Below are positions 38,367-48,020 of a stretch of DNA of 64,000 nt, piece by piece; the stretch's first letter is position 1; the number at the start of each line of letters is the position of its first letter. Under the pieces are notes generated by a model, which made no database searches, had not been told where the DNA came from, and saw nothing but the letters and a program-made list of their open reading frames with translations. Source of the stretch: Paenibacillus sp. DCT19 (GTDB taxonomy: Bacteria > Bacillota > Bacilli > Paenibacillales > Paenibacillaceae); NCBI RefSeq assembly GCF_003268635.1, contig NZ_CP029639.1, forward strand, positions 3,049,501 to 3,113,500. The letters run 5' to 3'. The translations under genes and the position numbers were made by a program.

Positions 38367-39650
38367 ATGTTAGACGATGAAAGAAACGTAGATGATAAAC
38401 GAGAATATTCAGCACCACGTGATCCTGTAAGCGTTGTACAATCAGCGAATGAGACGCAGGTGGACTTTGAATCTCAGGCATATCGTGAGTTGATCGAACG
38501 ATCTCTACTGAACAAAGGTAACAATGTTAGGTTGAAGCGAGCTATTGAGAAAGCTAGAACAGGTGACATGGTTAATATTGCTTACATTGGGGGTTCAATT
38601 ACCCATGGTGCAGGTGCTATCCCCATCCATCTACGAAGCTATGCTTATCTTTCATATGAACATTTTAAAAATAGGTATGCTCCCTCAGACGGAGGTTCGA
38701 TTAACCTGATCAAAGCCGGTGTGGGTGGGACACCTTCTGAGCTTGGAATCATTCGTTATGATCGGGATATACTTCGAGATGGTCAGGTTCAGCCGGACAT
38801 TCTAATCATCGAGTTTGCCGTTAATGACGCGGATGACGAGACCAAGGGGAATTGTTATGAAAGCTTGGTGGTCAAAGCGCTTGCTGCTGATAACAAGCCA
38901 GCGGTGATCTTGCTTTTCAGCGTGTTCGAGAATGATTGGAATCTACAGGATCGACTAGCTCCAATCGGATGGCATTACGATCTGCCCATGGTAAGCATGA
39001 AGGACGCTCTGGTAGAACAATTCCAGAAGAACCCAGCCGAAGGCAACGTGATTACCAAAGAACAGTATTTCCATGATATATATCATCCGACAAACTTGGG
39101 ACACCGGATCATGGCCGATACGCTTGTTCATCTGTTTGAGGTTACGGATCATTCTGTCCCCGATGAGGAAGAACAGACGCATGAGAAGGAACCGTTAATT
39201 GGAAATGATTTTGTAAATGTTAAACTGCTAGATCGAAAGAACGTTGATCAGATTGCACGAATTGAAATAGGCGCTTTCCGACATACGGATACAGATCTAC
39301 AGATGGCGGAGATGCATGATCATGACTATGGCACGCCTCTATTTCCTAATAATTGGATGTACAACAAAACGGGCACGCAAGAGCGGAATCGTTTTACATT
39401 ACATTTGCGGTGCAAGCGTCTTATATTGATTTTCAAGGATTCCAGTAGTGATGAATTTGGTACCGCTAACATTAGAGTAGATGATGAATACATCAAACAA
39501 GCTGATCCACACCAAGTAAACTGGACACATTGCCATGCGATGCTTTTATTTAATGAGGATGAGGTCAGTGAGCGCAAGATTGAGATTGAAATGGCGGAAG
39601 GTTATGAAGACAAGAGGTTTACCATTCTAGGTTTCGGATATGTCGATTAA
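38367..39650 (+). CDS. SGNH/GDSL-type esterase
   Basis: This 427-residue protein has an SGNH hydrolase domain in the first two-thirds. Block I is YIGGSITHGAG with the nucleophile Ser (about residue 76), the Gly block is AGVGGTPSELG, the Asn block is EFAVNDADDE, and the Asp-His pair is in DIYHPTNLGH. The last 150 residues form a separate beta-rich domain. There is no signal peptide. Position beside an exo-oligoxylanase and a CE1-type esterase suggests removal of acetyl groups from xylo-oligosaccharides. That activity is inferred from context. Confidence 0.85.
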   Translation: MLDDERNVDDKREYSAPRDPVSVVQSANETQVDFESQAYRELIERSLLNKGNNVRLKRAIEKARTGDMVNIAYIGGSITHGAGAIPIHLRSYAYLSYEHFKNRYAPSDGGSINLIKAGVGGTPSELGIIRYDRDILRDGQVQPDILIIEFAVNDADDETKGNCYESLVVKALAADNKPAVILLFSVFENDWNLQDRLAPIGWHYDLPMVSMKDALVEQFQKNPAEGNVITKEQYFHDIYHPTNLGHRIMADTLVHLFEVTDHSVPDEEEQTHEKEPLIGNDFVNVKLLDRKNVDQIARIEIGAFRHTDTDLQMAEMHDHDYGTPLFPNNWMYNKTGTQERNRFTLHLRCKRLILIFKDSSSDEFGTANIRVDDEYIKQADPHQVNWTHCHAMLLFNEDEVSERKIEIEMAEGYEDKRFTILGFGYVD

Positions 39651-39701
39651 CAAAAGGCGGCCTAGATGTAGCTCTAAAGGTGAAAGTATACGTTGAGCTG
39701 A

Positions 39702-40484
<783 letters not shown>

Positions 40485-40492
40485 CCTAGAGT

Positions 40493-40554
40493 GCCACCGT
40501 AGTCCTCCATGCGCAAGCTAAACCTTGTGTAGAGAGGATAGGGTGGTGCTTTTT
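40493..40554 (+). terminator. Terminator of the esterase operon
   Basis: GCCACC pairs with GGTGGT and an inner CCTC with GAGG, followed by GC and five T. The loop is long, so the call is moderate. The rest of 40485-40864 holds the promoter and structured leader listed next. Confidence 0.5.
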
Positions 40555-40701
40555 ATTAATGCACTGCATCGACGTGCGTATTCAATAAATACCATGTAAA
40601 ATGCAATAAACTACAAGCAAAATACCATTGTGTTATAGGACGGTACGACTTATTTTGTGCGAATTAATGCGTAAATAGATCGATTTTATTCTATAATATC
40701 G

Positions 40702-40729
40702 TTGACAATTTAATTAAAGTTACTATAAT
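40702..40729 (+). promoter_or_regulatory. Consensus SigA promoter of the response-regulator operon
   Basis: TTGACA (40702-40707), a 16-bp spacer and TATAAT (40724-40729). Transcription should begin near 40736, leaving a leader of about 130 nt. Confidence 0.8.
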
Positions 40730-40768
40730 TTATATTGTTTTGCTTGAATAACCAGTCAGTCACTTGTA

Positions 40769-40835
40769 AGGGGTGCCACTATGCGCAAAGCTCCTTCTCA
40801 GAACTGTCCATAGCGCTTGCTCATCCTGCGCCCTT
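40769..40835 (+). promoter_or_regulatory. Structured 5' leader of unknown type
   Basis: An outer stem AGGGGTGC / GCGCCCTT (40769-40776 with 40828-40835, two wobble pairs) encloses CTATG / CATAG (40779-40783 with 40809-40813). It ends about 17 nt before the ribosome site of the next gene. It does not match a riboswitch class that I recognise. A role in translation control is possible. Confidence 0.4.
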
Positions 40836-40864
40836 CAAATTTTATCGAGGAGACTGAGTAAATA

Positions 40865-41239
40865 ATGAAAGTGTTAATTGTGGAAGACTCTATCTTTGTA
40901 CAGAAAATGCTAAGTAAGCTGATTGCAGATCATTTTCCAGAATCAGAAATTCAGACAGCAAACAATGGAGAAGACGGATACCAACAATACCTGGAGTTCA
41001 AGCCGGATTTTATAACGACGGATCTGCTCATGCCTAACCTTAGTGGTCAAGAGATGCTTCGTATGATTCGTGAGAACGACCGTGAAGTCAGAATTATTAT
41101 TTTATCCGCAGATATTCAGAAGGTGACTCGTGAAGAAGTTGAGAGCCTGGGGATCTCTGGATTTTTGAATAAGCCATTAACTGTAGAAAAAGCAAACACT
41201 TTGATTCAAATGATTCAGGTGGCACATCATGCTGAATGA
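40865..41239 (+). CDS. CheY-like single-domain response regulator
   Basis: This stand-alone receiver has 124 residues. All phosphorylation residues are present: the acidic pair in LIVEDS, phospho-Asp53 in FITTDLLMPN, Ser in IIILSAD and Lys in FLNKPLT. There is no output domain. The stop overlaps the next gene, a CheC-like protein, by 11 nt. CheC-type proteins dephosphorylate CheY, so the two probably form a local signalling switch feeding the diguanylate cyclase downstream. Confidence 0.92.
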   Translation: MKVLIVEDSIFVQKMLSKLIADHFPESEIQTANNGEDGYQQYLEFKPDFITTDLLMPNLSGQEMLRMIRENDREVRIIILSADIQKVTREEVESLGISGFLNKPLTVEKANTLIQMIQVAHHAE

Positions 41240-41864
41240 ATTGCAGAAGGATATGCTGACTGAACTTGTGAACGTTTACGTTGGACAAGCGGCCAATATG
41301 CTATCCGAGATTGTCGACAAGCACATTGTACTGAGCATACCGGAAGTAGAGCTCATCTCGATATCTGACGTTGATCCAGGAGATCGACGATATAAACTCT
41401 TTTTCAGCGAAGGTCATCTGTTCAGATCGTCTTTGCAGTTCGGATACGATTTTCAGGGGAAAGCGTTCCTCATGTTCCCTGCTGAGCAGGCTAAAGTGTT
41501 AGCGAATATGTGTCTTGGAGAACTCACAGAGACGATTGACCCGGAGGAATGTCGCTTATTGGACACAGATCTAGATGTGCTCAAGGAAGTTAGCAATATT
41601 TTGCTTAATGCCATCATTGGAGAATTCGGTAATTTTCTGGAGATGAAATTAGAATATGTGTTGCCGGATATTGAACTGCTGCATGTGACACACTCTGATC
41701 CACAAATCCTGCTTCAGAACGATGTATATGTGCTGGTTCTCCATACTTCATTCTTACTTGCTGATACCAATGTGAAAGGGATCATTCTTATTGCGCTAAG
41801 CATGAACTCTATCTCAAGCCTATTGGAAAAAATGAATGCATTATTGGAGGAGCACCATGGATAA
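41229..41864 (+). CDS. CheC-like phosphatase/chemotaxis protein
   Basis: This 211-residue protein resembles CheC/CheX/FliY phosphatases. Two copies of the active-site pattern D-x3-E-x2-N are visible: KDMLTELVN near residue 8 and LDVLKEVSN near 115. Each is followed by a Pro about 22 residues on (VLSIPEV, YVLPDI). It should act on the phospho-receiver encoded just upstream. It overlaps both neighbours (11 nt upstream, 8 nt downstream), indicating one tightly coupled operon. Chemotaxis itself is not implied; no other chemotaxis genes are present. Confidence 0.83.
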   Translation: MLNELQKDMLTELVNVYVGQAANMLSEIVDKHIVLSIPEVELISISDVDPGDRRYKLFFSEGHLFRSSLQFGYDFQGKAFLMFPAEQAKVLANMCLGELTETIDPEECRLLDTDLDVLKEVSNILLNAIIGEFGNFLEMKLEYVLPDIELLHVTHSDPQILLQNDVYVLVLHTSFLLADTNVKGIILIALSMNSISSLLEKMNALLEEHHG

Positions 41865-42822
41865 TCTCGTCATACAGGCTTTGGGCAAAATCAACATGGG
41901 CATCCTTATCATTGACAGGCAACTGAAGGTGATTCTCTGGAATGGCTGGTTGGAACGATTCACTGGTAAAAGTAAAGAAGAGGTGATTGGGCAGAATTTG
42001 CTTGAAGTATGCCCAAGATTCAAATTAAACATGTATCAGAACATACTGCAAAATGCGTTGTACCAAGGGCAAAGCAGGTTCTGTTCAAGCGCTCTACATA
42101 AGGCATTTATCCTGCCTAAAGAAAACGAAGATGAACACTTCTTCAAACAAAACATGCATGTTGAACCCTTATACGAAAATGGTCGTAGTTATGCGATGAT
42201 TCAGATCAGTGACATGACAAATACGAGCACACGGGTATATAAACTGAAGAATCTGATCAAGGAATTGGATGTTGAATATAACAAAGTTAAAATCTCCGAG
42301 AAGATCAGCAAACATCTGTCGATGCATGACTCTCTTACGGGATTGCCTAATCGTCGCGCCTTCAACGAACGTCTAGTCTGGGCCATTAACCATGCCGAGC
42401 CAAGTGAGGGGAGATTCGCTGTTCTTTTTGTGGATACCGATGGATTCAAGCAGATTAATGACACCTACGGACATGAAGTGGGAGATCAGGTGCTTGTGGA
42501 AACTGCGAAACGATTGAAGGAAAACATTCGGAGTACCGATAGTGTGGCTCGGCTAAGTGGAGATGAATTCAGTATCATCTTAAACCAATTGAACGATGAC
42601 CACGATGCAGAGGTGGTATGCGAGAAGCTGGGAGCATCTTTTGTCGTGCCGATCGAAGTCTCCGGATATTCCATTAATCTATCACTCAGTATTGGGATTA
42701 GCATCTATCCACGTCATGCAGATGAACCAGCTGAGCTTCTAAGGTATGCAGATCAAGCTATGTACCGAATTAAGAAAAATGGTAAGAGCGGTTACGCCAT
42801 GTATGATTCCGAAAGAGATTAA
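41857..42822 (+). CDS. PAS-GGDEF diguanylate cyclase
   Basis: This 321-residue cytoplasmic enzyme should make cyclic di-GMP. An N-terminal PAS domain (residues 8-110; ILIIDRQLKVILWNGWLERF) is followed by a short coiled linker and a GGDEF domain. The active-site loop reads SGDEF, an accepted variant of GGDEF. The inhibitory I-site RxxD is present as RSTD five residues earlier. Metal and substrate residues are in FVDTDGFKQINDTYGH. The ATG at 41857 follows GGAGGAG and lies within the end of the CheC-like gene. Confidence 0.92.
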   Translation: MDNLVIQALGKINMGILIIDRQLKVILWNGWLERFTGKSKEEVIGQNLLEVCPRFKLNMYQNILQNALYQGQSRFCSSALHKAFILPKENEDEHFFKQNMHVEPLYENGRSYAMIQISDMTNTSTRVYKLKNLIKELDVEYNKVKISEKISKHLSMHDSLTGLPNRRAFNERLVWAINHAEPSEGRFAVLFVDTDGFKQINDTYGHEVGDQVLVETAKRLKENIRSTDSVARLSGDEFSIILNQLNDDHDAEVVCEKLGASFVVPIEVSGYSINLSLSIGISIYPRHADEPAELLRYADQAMYRIKKNGKSGYAMYDSERD

Positions 42823-42883
42823 TATTGGTAATGGTGCATTATAGTCCGATTTATCCTGTCACCAGAACCGGAACCCCATCATG

Positions 42884-42910
42884 AAAGTTGCTTCTATAGC
42901 GACTTTTTTT
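42884..42910 (+). terminator. Terminator of the signalling operon
   Basis: AAAGTTGCT pairs with AGCGACTTT (one G-U) around a 5-nt loop and is followed by T residues. Confidence 0.8.
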
Positions 42911-42945
42911 GGCGTTGAAAAGCTTGCTAATCTTAAAGCCCCACA

Positions 42946-42993
42946 AAATAAGCGGTGGATCTCTTCAATTGTGAAGAAATCCACCGCTTATTT
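42946..42993. terminator. Second, bidirectional hairpin
   Basis: A 15-bp perfect stem (42946-42960 with 42979-42993) plus an inner TCTTC/GAAGA pair. Its AAAT and TTT ends suit termination of the minus-strand regulator gene that ends at 43059. Confidence 0.7.
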
Positions 42994-43058
42994 CATTCGC
43001 TCAAGATCATTGTCGTAAAAATATATGTAGAATCGTAACGGTCAAAATTCGATACAAG

Positions 43059-45596
43059 TTATATCTCCAAAGCATAGGCAAGAGCTTGCGCCTGAGACAT
43101 GCCTCTACCTTTCGTCCACCATTCCCGGAACTCCTGATCAGACACTGTGTGCTGAAGAGTAAGTATAGCCTCTTCATATTCTAAGGGGAAATTCGGCGTA
43201 TTTTCCGCGTCCAAGTTCTGCCGTCCTTTCTCCGCAGCTCCAAGTAGAACAATAGCCTCCAAGAGGGTGTTTTTTCCATATAGAGCAAGACCCAAACCTT
43301 CCAATCCACGTGAAAGAATCCAGGAGCCATTGTAAATCTGGCTGGCGACGATGCATTTTTTGAAATACGCAATCGACTGTTCAACATCCATTAGCTTCAA
43401 GGCAGCATAACCAAGGCACTCGTATGGTCCTGAAACTTCCCACTGATCATGGACGGACTCGAAGAGCTGAACACTCTCCCTCAGGATTATCGTTGCCTCG
43501 TCGTATTTCTTTTGCTCCAAACGAAGTCTCCCATACGCATGTAAAGAAGAGGCCAAATTCCATGAATCACCTGTTGATCTGGCGATGTCTACACTTTGCT
43601 GCGCCAGCGTTTCGGCTTCTTCCATACGTTGCATCTTGATGTGCAGAAATGCAGACAACCGGAGGCAGGAAGCCAGCAGAGACTTTTCCTGTAAATGACG
43701 TGCGATCTCTACGCTTCGGGCTGTCGCTTCCATGGCACCTTGAATATTGCCCTGAACAAATCGAATGACACCTTGTCCATGCAACGCCTTAGCTCCATCC
43801 ACTACAGCGAGATTTATATCGCTATAACTGTCCAGGAAGCGATCCAGCCAATACAACCCTTCCTTCAGCCTGCCTTCGTGGAGCCAGAACCAGTAGAGCT
43901 TGGACACGATATGTAGCCCGAACGAATGAGCATGTGGGTTGGCATATGACCATTGAAGGGCAGAGCGCAAATTGGCGTAGTCTCGTCTTACTGCTTCTAT
44001 GCATGCCTCGCGCTCACGAGTCCTGAACTTCGGTTCTTCACGTTCCAAGCATTGTATGTAAAATTGGGCATGGCGTTCAGCGAGAGCGTATTGCTTGTGT
44101 TCGTTGGAATCTTCCTGCAATTTCCCGCCTGCATATTCCTTAATGGCTCCGAGCATGAAATACCGGATCATCCCATAATTTTCACCGACCTCAGTGGTTA
44201 CGAGAGATTTGTTCACGAGTCCAGACAGTAAATCCAGCATATCCTCTCGCGTAATTCGATCTTCATGGTCAGGCATCCCAGGTTCACAGATACAGACTTC
44301 TTCGGCTGCTTCCAGCGTGAAGCCACCTGCAAATACACTTAGTCGTCTTAGCAGAAGGCGTTCCTTGCCTGTTAACAAGTTATAACTCCAATCAATCGTT
44401 GACCGGAGTGTTTGGTGCCGGGGTGCAGCTGTTCGTTTCCCAGCAGTCAACAAGGTTAACAAGTTAGCTAACCGCTCCTCAATTTGTTCAAGGGTCAGCA
44501 TATTCATTCTGGCAACGGCTAGCTCGATAGCCAGCGGAATGCCCTCGACCTTTTTGCAAATGGCGGCAATCCGTTTGAGGGCAGTTAACGTAGGCTGAAA
44601 CTGCGGAACCAAAATACGTGCCCGCTCCAAAAATAATTGTACCGCTTCAAACTGCAATAGCTCTTGTTCATGGAGTTCTTGCAGTGAACAATCATCAGCA
44701 GGATAGGACAAGGGAGGAATACGGTATACGGATTCTCCTGCAATATTGAACGGTTCTCGACTGGTGGCAAGAATGGTTAACCCAGGTGCAGCGGATAACA
44801 GCGATTCGGCGGTAGCTGCAATGGCATCAATCAGTTGTTCACAATTATCAAAAATGAATAGCAATTTACGGTTAGCGATCCTGTCCATTACAGCCTGAAG
44901 ATCTGTTTGGTTCGCCTGATTTTGTAAACCCAACGTAGCTAGGAGCAATTGATCCAGGTCGTGTGATTCATTAACAACGCCGAATTCAAACATCCACACC
45001 CCATCCGGGTACATGTCTATCAGCGATGAAGCGACTTCAACGGCAAGAGTGGTTTTACCAATACCTCCTGAACCTACGATGGAGACTAGGGAGTGAATAC
45101 GTAGCTGTTCCACCAGATCGACTTTGGATTGATGCCTTCCAACAAAGTTGGAGGCGAGCCTTGGTAAATGAATTGTCGCCGTAACGGAGGGGAAGGAGGC
45201 CGCCTTCACATCTCTAGTCTGATTAGATTCCAGGCTCTCCGTGACAGCTAATGTTGCAAACCACGTAGCGTCAAAATCAGGAAACTCACGGCCAGTGGCC
45301 GAACGTGCTTCGGAAAATCGTTTGACAGCTAGCCATAGCTGCTCTGCCTCTTGAGCGGGATCTATTTCTAGAAAAAGGCCTTCTTCCCAGAATGCCTGGA
45401 TGATGAGCTTGAGGTTACCAACACTGGGAAGGCGATCTCCATTCTCCCATTGCTGAACCGTTCTAGGGTCAACACCGACTCTCTTTGCCAAATCAATCTG
45501 ACGCATTCGTTTGGATGAGCCTCTTCTGGTCGGTCTGGAACGTATTTTTTTGATCCACTCATGTGGCCAATCTTTCGATAATTTGCCTTCTTCCAT
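43059..45596 (-). CDS. XRE-NB-ARC-TPR (STAND) transcriptional regulator
   Basis: This protein has about 845 residues. An N-terminal XRE helix-turn-helix (residues 30-75; IDLAKRVGVDPRTVQQWENG) is followed by an NB-ARC ATPase domain with Walker A GSGGIGKTTLAVEV, Walker B KLLFIFDNCEQ and sensor ILATSREPF. The C-terminal half is tetratricopeptide-like. This is the STAND switch layout: the TPR part senses a signal and ATP-driven assembly exposes DNA binding. The ATG at 45596 follows GGTGATGAT; the longer frame has no ribosome site. It is divergent from tautomerase and azoreductase genes and probably controls them through the repeats at 45631-45666. Confidence 0.88.
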   Translation of the reverse strand: MEEGKLSKDWPHEWIKKIRSRPTRRGSSKRMRQIDLAKRVGVDPRTVQQWENGDRLPSVGNLKLIIQAFWEEGLFLEIDPAQEAEQLWLAVKRFSEARSATGREFPDFDATWFATLAVTESLESNQTRDVKAASFPSVTATIHLPRLASNFVGRHQSKVDLVEQLRIHSLVSIVGSGGIGKTTLAVEVASSLIDMYPDGVWMFEFGVVNESHDLDQLLLATLGLQNQANQTDLQAVMDRIANRKLLFIFDNCEQLIDAIAATAESLLSAAPGLTILATSREPFNIAGESVYRIPPLSYPADDCSLQELHEQELLQFEAVQLFLERARILVPQFQPTLTALKRIAAICKKVEGIPLAIELAVARMNMLTLEQIEERLANLLTLLTAGKRTAAPRHQTLRSTIDWSYNLLTGKERLLLRRLSVFAGGFTLEAAEEVCICEPGMPDHEDRITREDMLDLLSGLVNKSLVTTEVGENYGMIRYFMLGAIKEYAGGKLQEDSNEHKQYALAERHAQFYIQCLEREEPKFRTREREACIEAVRRDYANLRSALQWSYANPHAHSFGLHIVSKLYWFWLHEGRLKEGLYWLDRFLDSYSDINLAVVDGAKALHGQGVIRFVQGNIQGAMEATARSVEIARHLQEKSLLASCLRLSAFLHIKMQRMEEAETLAQQSVDIARSTGDSWNLASSLHAYGRLRLEQKKYDEATIILRESVQLFESVHDQWEVSGPYECLGYAALKLMDVEQSIAYFKKCIVASQIYNGSWILSRGLEGLGLALYGKNTLLEAIVLLGAAEKGRQNLDAENTPNFPLEYEEAILTLQHTVSDQEFREWWTKGRGMSQAQALAYALEI

Positions 45597-45630
45597 ATCA
45601 TCACCTGAATTCCGTAGACTAAGCAAGTTC

Positions 45631-45666
45631 AACACGAACAAACACGAACTTAAGTACATTCGTGTT
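45631..45666. promoter_or_regulatory. Operator-like repeat cluster
   Basis: AACACGAA occurs at 45631-45638 and again at 45641-45648, exactly one helical turn apart. Its inverse TTCGTGTT is at 45659-45666. The second and third form an 8-10-8 palindrome. The cluster lies in the 130-bp region between the STAND regulator and the tautomerase gene. Confidence 0.65.
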
Positions 45667-45726
45667 CTGGATTCTAGCAGATAAAATAAACCATATCAAC
45701 AAAAACAAAACAAGGAGGTAACACAA

Positions 45727-46110
45727 ATGCCTTTAACTCGCATCGTAACTTTGAGGGGTCGCTCCAGTGAAGAGAAAGCACAAATTGGTGAGATTGTCCT
45801 GCAAACGATTGTAGATAAACTGCATGTACCTGCGAATGATCGTTTTCTGATTATTGAAGAACTGGATCGTGAACATTTTAGTTTTGATCCGACTTGCCTG
45901 GATATTGAGAGAACGGATGGATTCCTCATTGTGCAAATCACGTTGAATGCTGGCCGTTCCGGGGATGTGAAGAAAGAATTTTATGCGGAATTAGCTGAGC
46001 AACTGCATCAACAGCGTGACATTCGTAAAGAAGATGTGTTCATCAACCTGATTGAAGTCACCAAAGAAAACTGGTCATATGGCAATGGTGAAGCTCCATT
46101 CATCGTTTGA
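45727..46110 (+). CDS. Tautomerase-superfamily protein
   Basis: This 127-residue protein has the catalytic N-terminal Pro (Met-Pro-Leu-Thr-Arg), exposed after Met removal, and a beta-alpha-beta layout of the 4-oxalocrotonate tautomerase group in a longer, single-chain form. It should catalyse keto-enol tautomerisation of a small molecule that cannot be named from sequence. The ATG follows AAGGAGGTAACACAA. It is the first gene of an operon with azoreductase. Confidence 0.87.
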   Translation: MPLTRIVTLRGRSSEEKAQIGEIVLQTIVDKLHVPANDRFLIIEELDREHFSFDPTCLDIERTDGFLIVQITLNAGRSGDVKKEFYAELAEQLHQQRDIRKEDVFINLIEVTKENWSYGNGEAPFIV

Positions 46111-46169
46111 CCTCAATAAATTTAAACATCAATTTCTCATATTCGTACTAAAGAGAGGAAGTTATAACT

Positions 46170-46805
46170 ATGTCAACACTATTATACATCACAGCTCATC
46201 CAGGTAACCCAGAAGCATCGTACAGCCTTTCAGCTGGCGAACAATTCGTACAAGCCTATAAAGAGAGTCACCCTACAGACGAGGTTGTGCATGTTGATCT
46301 ATATCAACGTAACATTCCTCATATCGATGCGGATGTATTGGACGCGTGGGGCAAGCTGCAAACAGGTGGTACATTTGATCAATTGAGCGCATCACAACAA
46401 CAAAAAGTATCCCAGTTAAACGAACTGCTCGACGAGTTCGTGGCAGCAGATAAGTATGTGTTCGTTACACCGATGTGGAACTTCTCATACCCGCCAGTGA
46501 TGAAAGCATACATTGATTCCTTCTGCGTTAGAGCCAAAACGTTTAAATACACGGAGAATGGTCCAGTTGGGCTGCTCGAAAACAAAAAAGCATTCCACAT
46601 TCAAGCTAGTGGCGGCGTATACTCTGCAGGTCCTGTCGCTGATCGTGAGAATGGCAATCGTCACCTGCAAACGGTATTGAACTTTGTTGGTATTACAGAT
46701 GTTGACCACCTATTTATTGAAGGTGTATCTACAGCCGGTGAACGTGCTCCACAGATCAAAGCAGAAGCTATTGAAAAAGCTCGTAACGCAGCGCAAAACT
46801 TCTAA
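46170..46805 (+). CDS. azoR: FMN-dependent NADH-azoreductase
   Basis: This 211-residue flavodoxin-like enzyme reduces azo compounds and quinones by two electrons, protecting against thiol-reactive quinones. The FMN-binding segments are visible: an N-terminal LLYITAHPGNPEASYS phosphate loop, VTPMWNFSYPPVMKAYID in the middle, and HIQASGGVYSAGP. Length is normal for AzoR. It lies 59 bp after the tautomerase gene. Together with the STAND regulator this looks like an aromatic or quinone-stress unit. Confidence 0.92.
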   Translation: MSTLLYITAHPGNPEASYSLSAGEQFVQAYKESHPTDEVVHVDLYQRNIPHIDADVLDAWGKLQTGGTFDQLSASQQQKVSQLNELLDEFVAADKYVFVTPMWNFSYPPVMKAYIDSFCVRAKTFKYTENGPVGLLENKKAFHIQASGGVYSAGPVADRENGNRHLQTVLNFVGITDVDHLFIEGVSTAGERAPQIKAEAIEKARNAAQNF

Positions 46806-46846
46806 GAATTAGATCTCATAAGCGGTGTATCCCTGCTTACAATTTG

Positions 46847-46887
46847 CCCATCAAACTATGCCGGATCATCAGCCTGCGTTTGATGGG
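46847..46887 (+). terminator. Terminator of the azoreductase operon
   Basis: CCCATCAAAC pairs perfectly with GTTTGATGGG (10 bp) around a 21-nt loop, followed by TTTCCTT. Confidence 0.65.
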
Positions 46888-47001
46888 TTTCCTTATGAAC
46901 GGTCGGGTGCATGTAAGATTGCCCAATCGGTTATACCAATGGAAGCCTGACACTGCATTATGCAATTCAATGTTATTTGTCTGAATAAGGAGGAAATAAA
47001 G

Positions 47002-47685
47002 ATGAAAGTAACTTACCATGGACATTCTGTTGTCAGAATAGAAACGAACGGAAAAGTCATTTTGATTGATCCGTTTATTACAGGCAATGCAAATACTGAT
47101 CTAGATGCGTCTAACGTTCAAGCGGATGTAATTCTGTTAACGCATGGACACGGGGATCATGTGGGGGATACCGTAGAAATCGCTAAGCGGAATAATGCCC
47201 TGGTTATTGCGACGGCTGAACTGGCTGATTTACTCAGCTGGGAAGGTGTAAATACGCATGCAATGAGCATAGGTGGGGCGTATACATTTGAGTTTGGAAA
47301 AGTAAAGGTAACACAGGCATTTCATAGTTCAAGTTATGTGAATCCTGAGACCAAAACGATTATTTACACGGGCATGCCTACAGGAATATTGTTTACTGCT
47401 GAGGGCAAAACCGTGTTTCATGCAGGGGATACAGGACTGTTTTATGATATGAAAGTCATTGGAGAACGTAATGAAATCGATTTGGCTTTTCTACCGATTG
47501 GGGACAATCATACGATGGGTTCTGAAGACGCTGCAGTTGCAGCAGAATGGCTTCAAGCTAAACAGGTAGTGCCGATACACTTTAATACATTTCCTAATAT
47601 TCAGCAAGATCCACATGCTTTTGTTTCGCTCTTACCGAGTGGGGTAGGCAAGGTGCTTGAACTTGGAGAAGGGATTGAACTGTAG
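47002..47685 (+). CDS. Metal-dependent hydrolase, UPF0173 (metallo-beta-lactamase fold)
   Basis: This 227-residue protein has the metallo-beta-lactamase signature [10 protein letters not shown] (near residue 50), then a second His in [10 protein letters not shown], Asp/His in [12 protein letters not shown] and a final His in [10 protein letters not shown]. The layout matches the UPF0173 hydrolase group, whose substrates are mostly undefined. The ATG at 47002 follows AAGGAGGAAATAAAG. It stands alone after a terminator. Confidence 0.9.
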   Translation: MKVTYHGHSVVRIETNGKVILIDPFITGNANTDLDASNVQADVILLTHGHGDHVGDTVEIAKRNNALVIATAELADLLSWEGVNTHAMSIGGAYTFEFGKVKVTQAFHSSSYVNPETKTIIYTGMPTGILFTAEGKTVFHAGDTGLFYDMKVIGERNEIDLAFLPIGDNHTMGSEDAAVAAEWLQAKQVVPIHFNTFPNIQQDPHAFVSLLPSGVGKVLELGEGIEL

Positions 47686-47785
47686 TCTGCTGCCGCGTCT
47701 ACTTGGCGTGTAAATTCAGGGAGTAGAACGAGAGCAGTAGCTGAAGAATATATTACATCTCCGTGCATCATGATAACGTTATACG

Positions 47786-47811
47786 AAGTCGCTTTAGAGC
47801 GGCTTTTTTCG
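47786..47811 (+). terminator. Terminator of the UPF0173 gene
   Basis: AAGTCGCT pairs with AGCGGCTT (one G-U) around a 4-nt loop, followed by T residues. Confidence 0.75.
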
Positions 47812-47930
47812 TATGTTTGAGTAATTTCTTCATTATATAATTAAAAATCCTCTTTTTTTGTAATCGATATCAACTGTATATCATCAGTGTTTTTTCGACA
47901 TATATCGCTATGCGTATACAATTTATGACA

Positions 47931-47960
47931 TTGACAGAATGACGCGTCGTTTGATAGTAT
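47931..47960 (+). promoter_or_regulatory. Probable promoter of the importer/hydrolase operon
   Basis: TTGACA (47931-47936), an 18-bp spacer and TAGTAT (47955-47960). The spacer holds the 8-bp palindrome GACGCGTC. The rest of 47686-48020 contains only the terminator and AT-rich sequence. Confidence 0.6.
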
Positions 47961-48020
47961 CAACTAAATTTTATAATTCATACAAGAATACTCGGTTATA
48001 GAAAGGCGGTTCATTTCATC

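Noticed and set aside
40780..40800. Resemblance of GCGCAAAGC to the cyclic di-GMP-I riboswitch receptor
   Set aside because: The GGCAAACC-type segment, GAAA tetraloop and the second conserved stem are missing; context alone (a diguanylate cyclase operon) is not enough.
47773..47792. loxP-like half-site (TATACGAAGT)
   Set aside because: Only ten bases match one arm, there is no second arm, and the bases belong to a terminator stem region.
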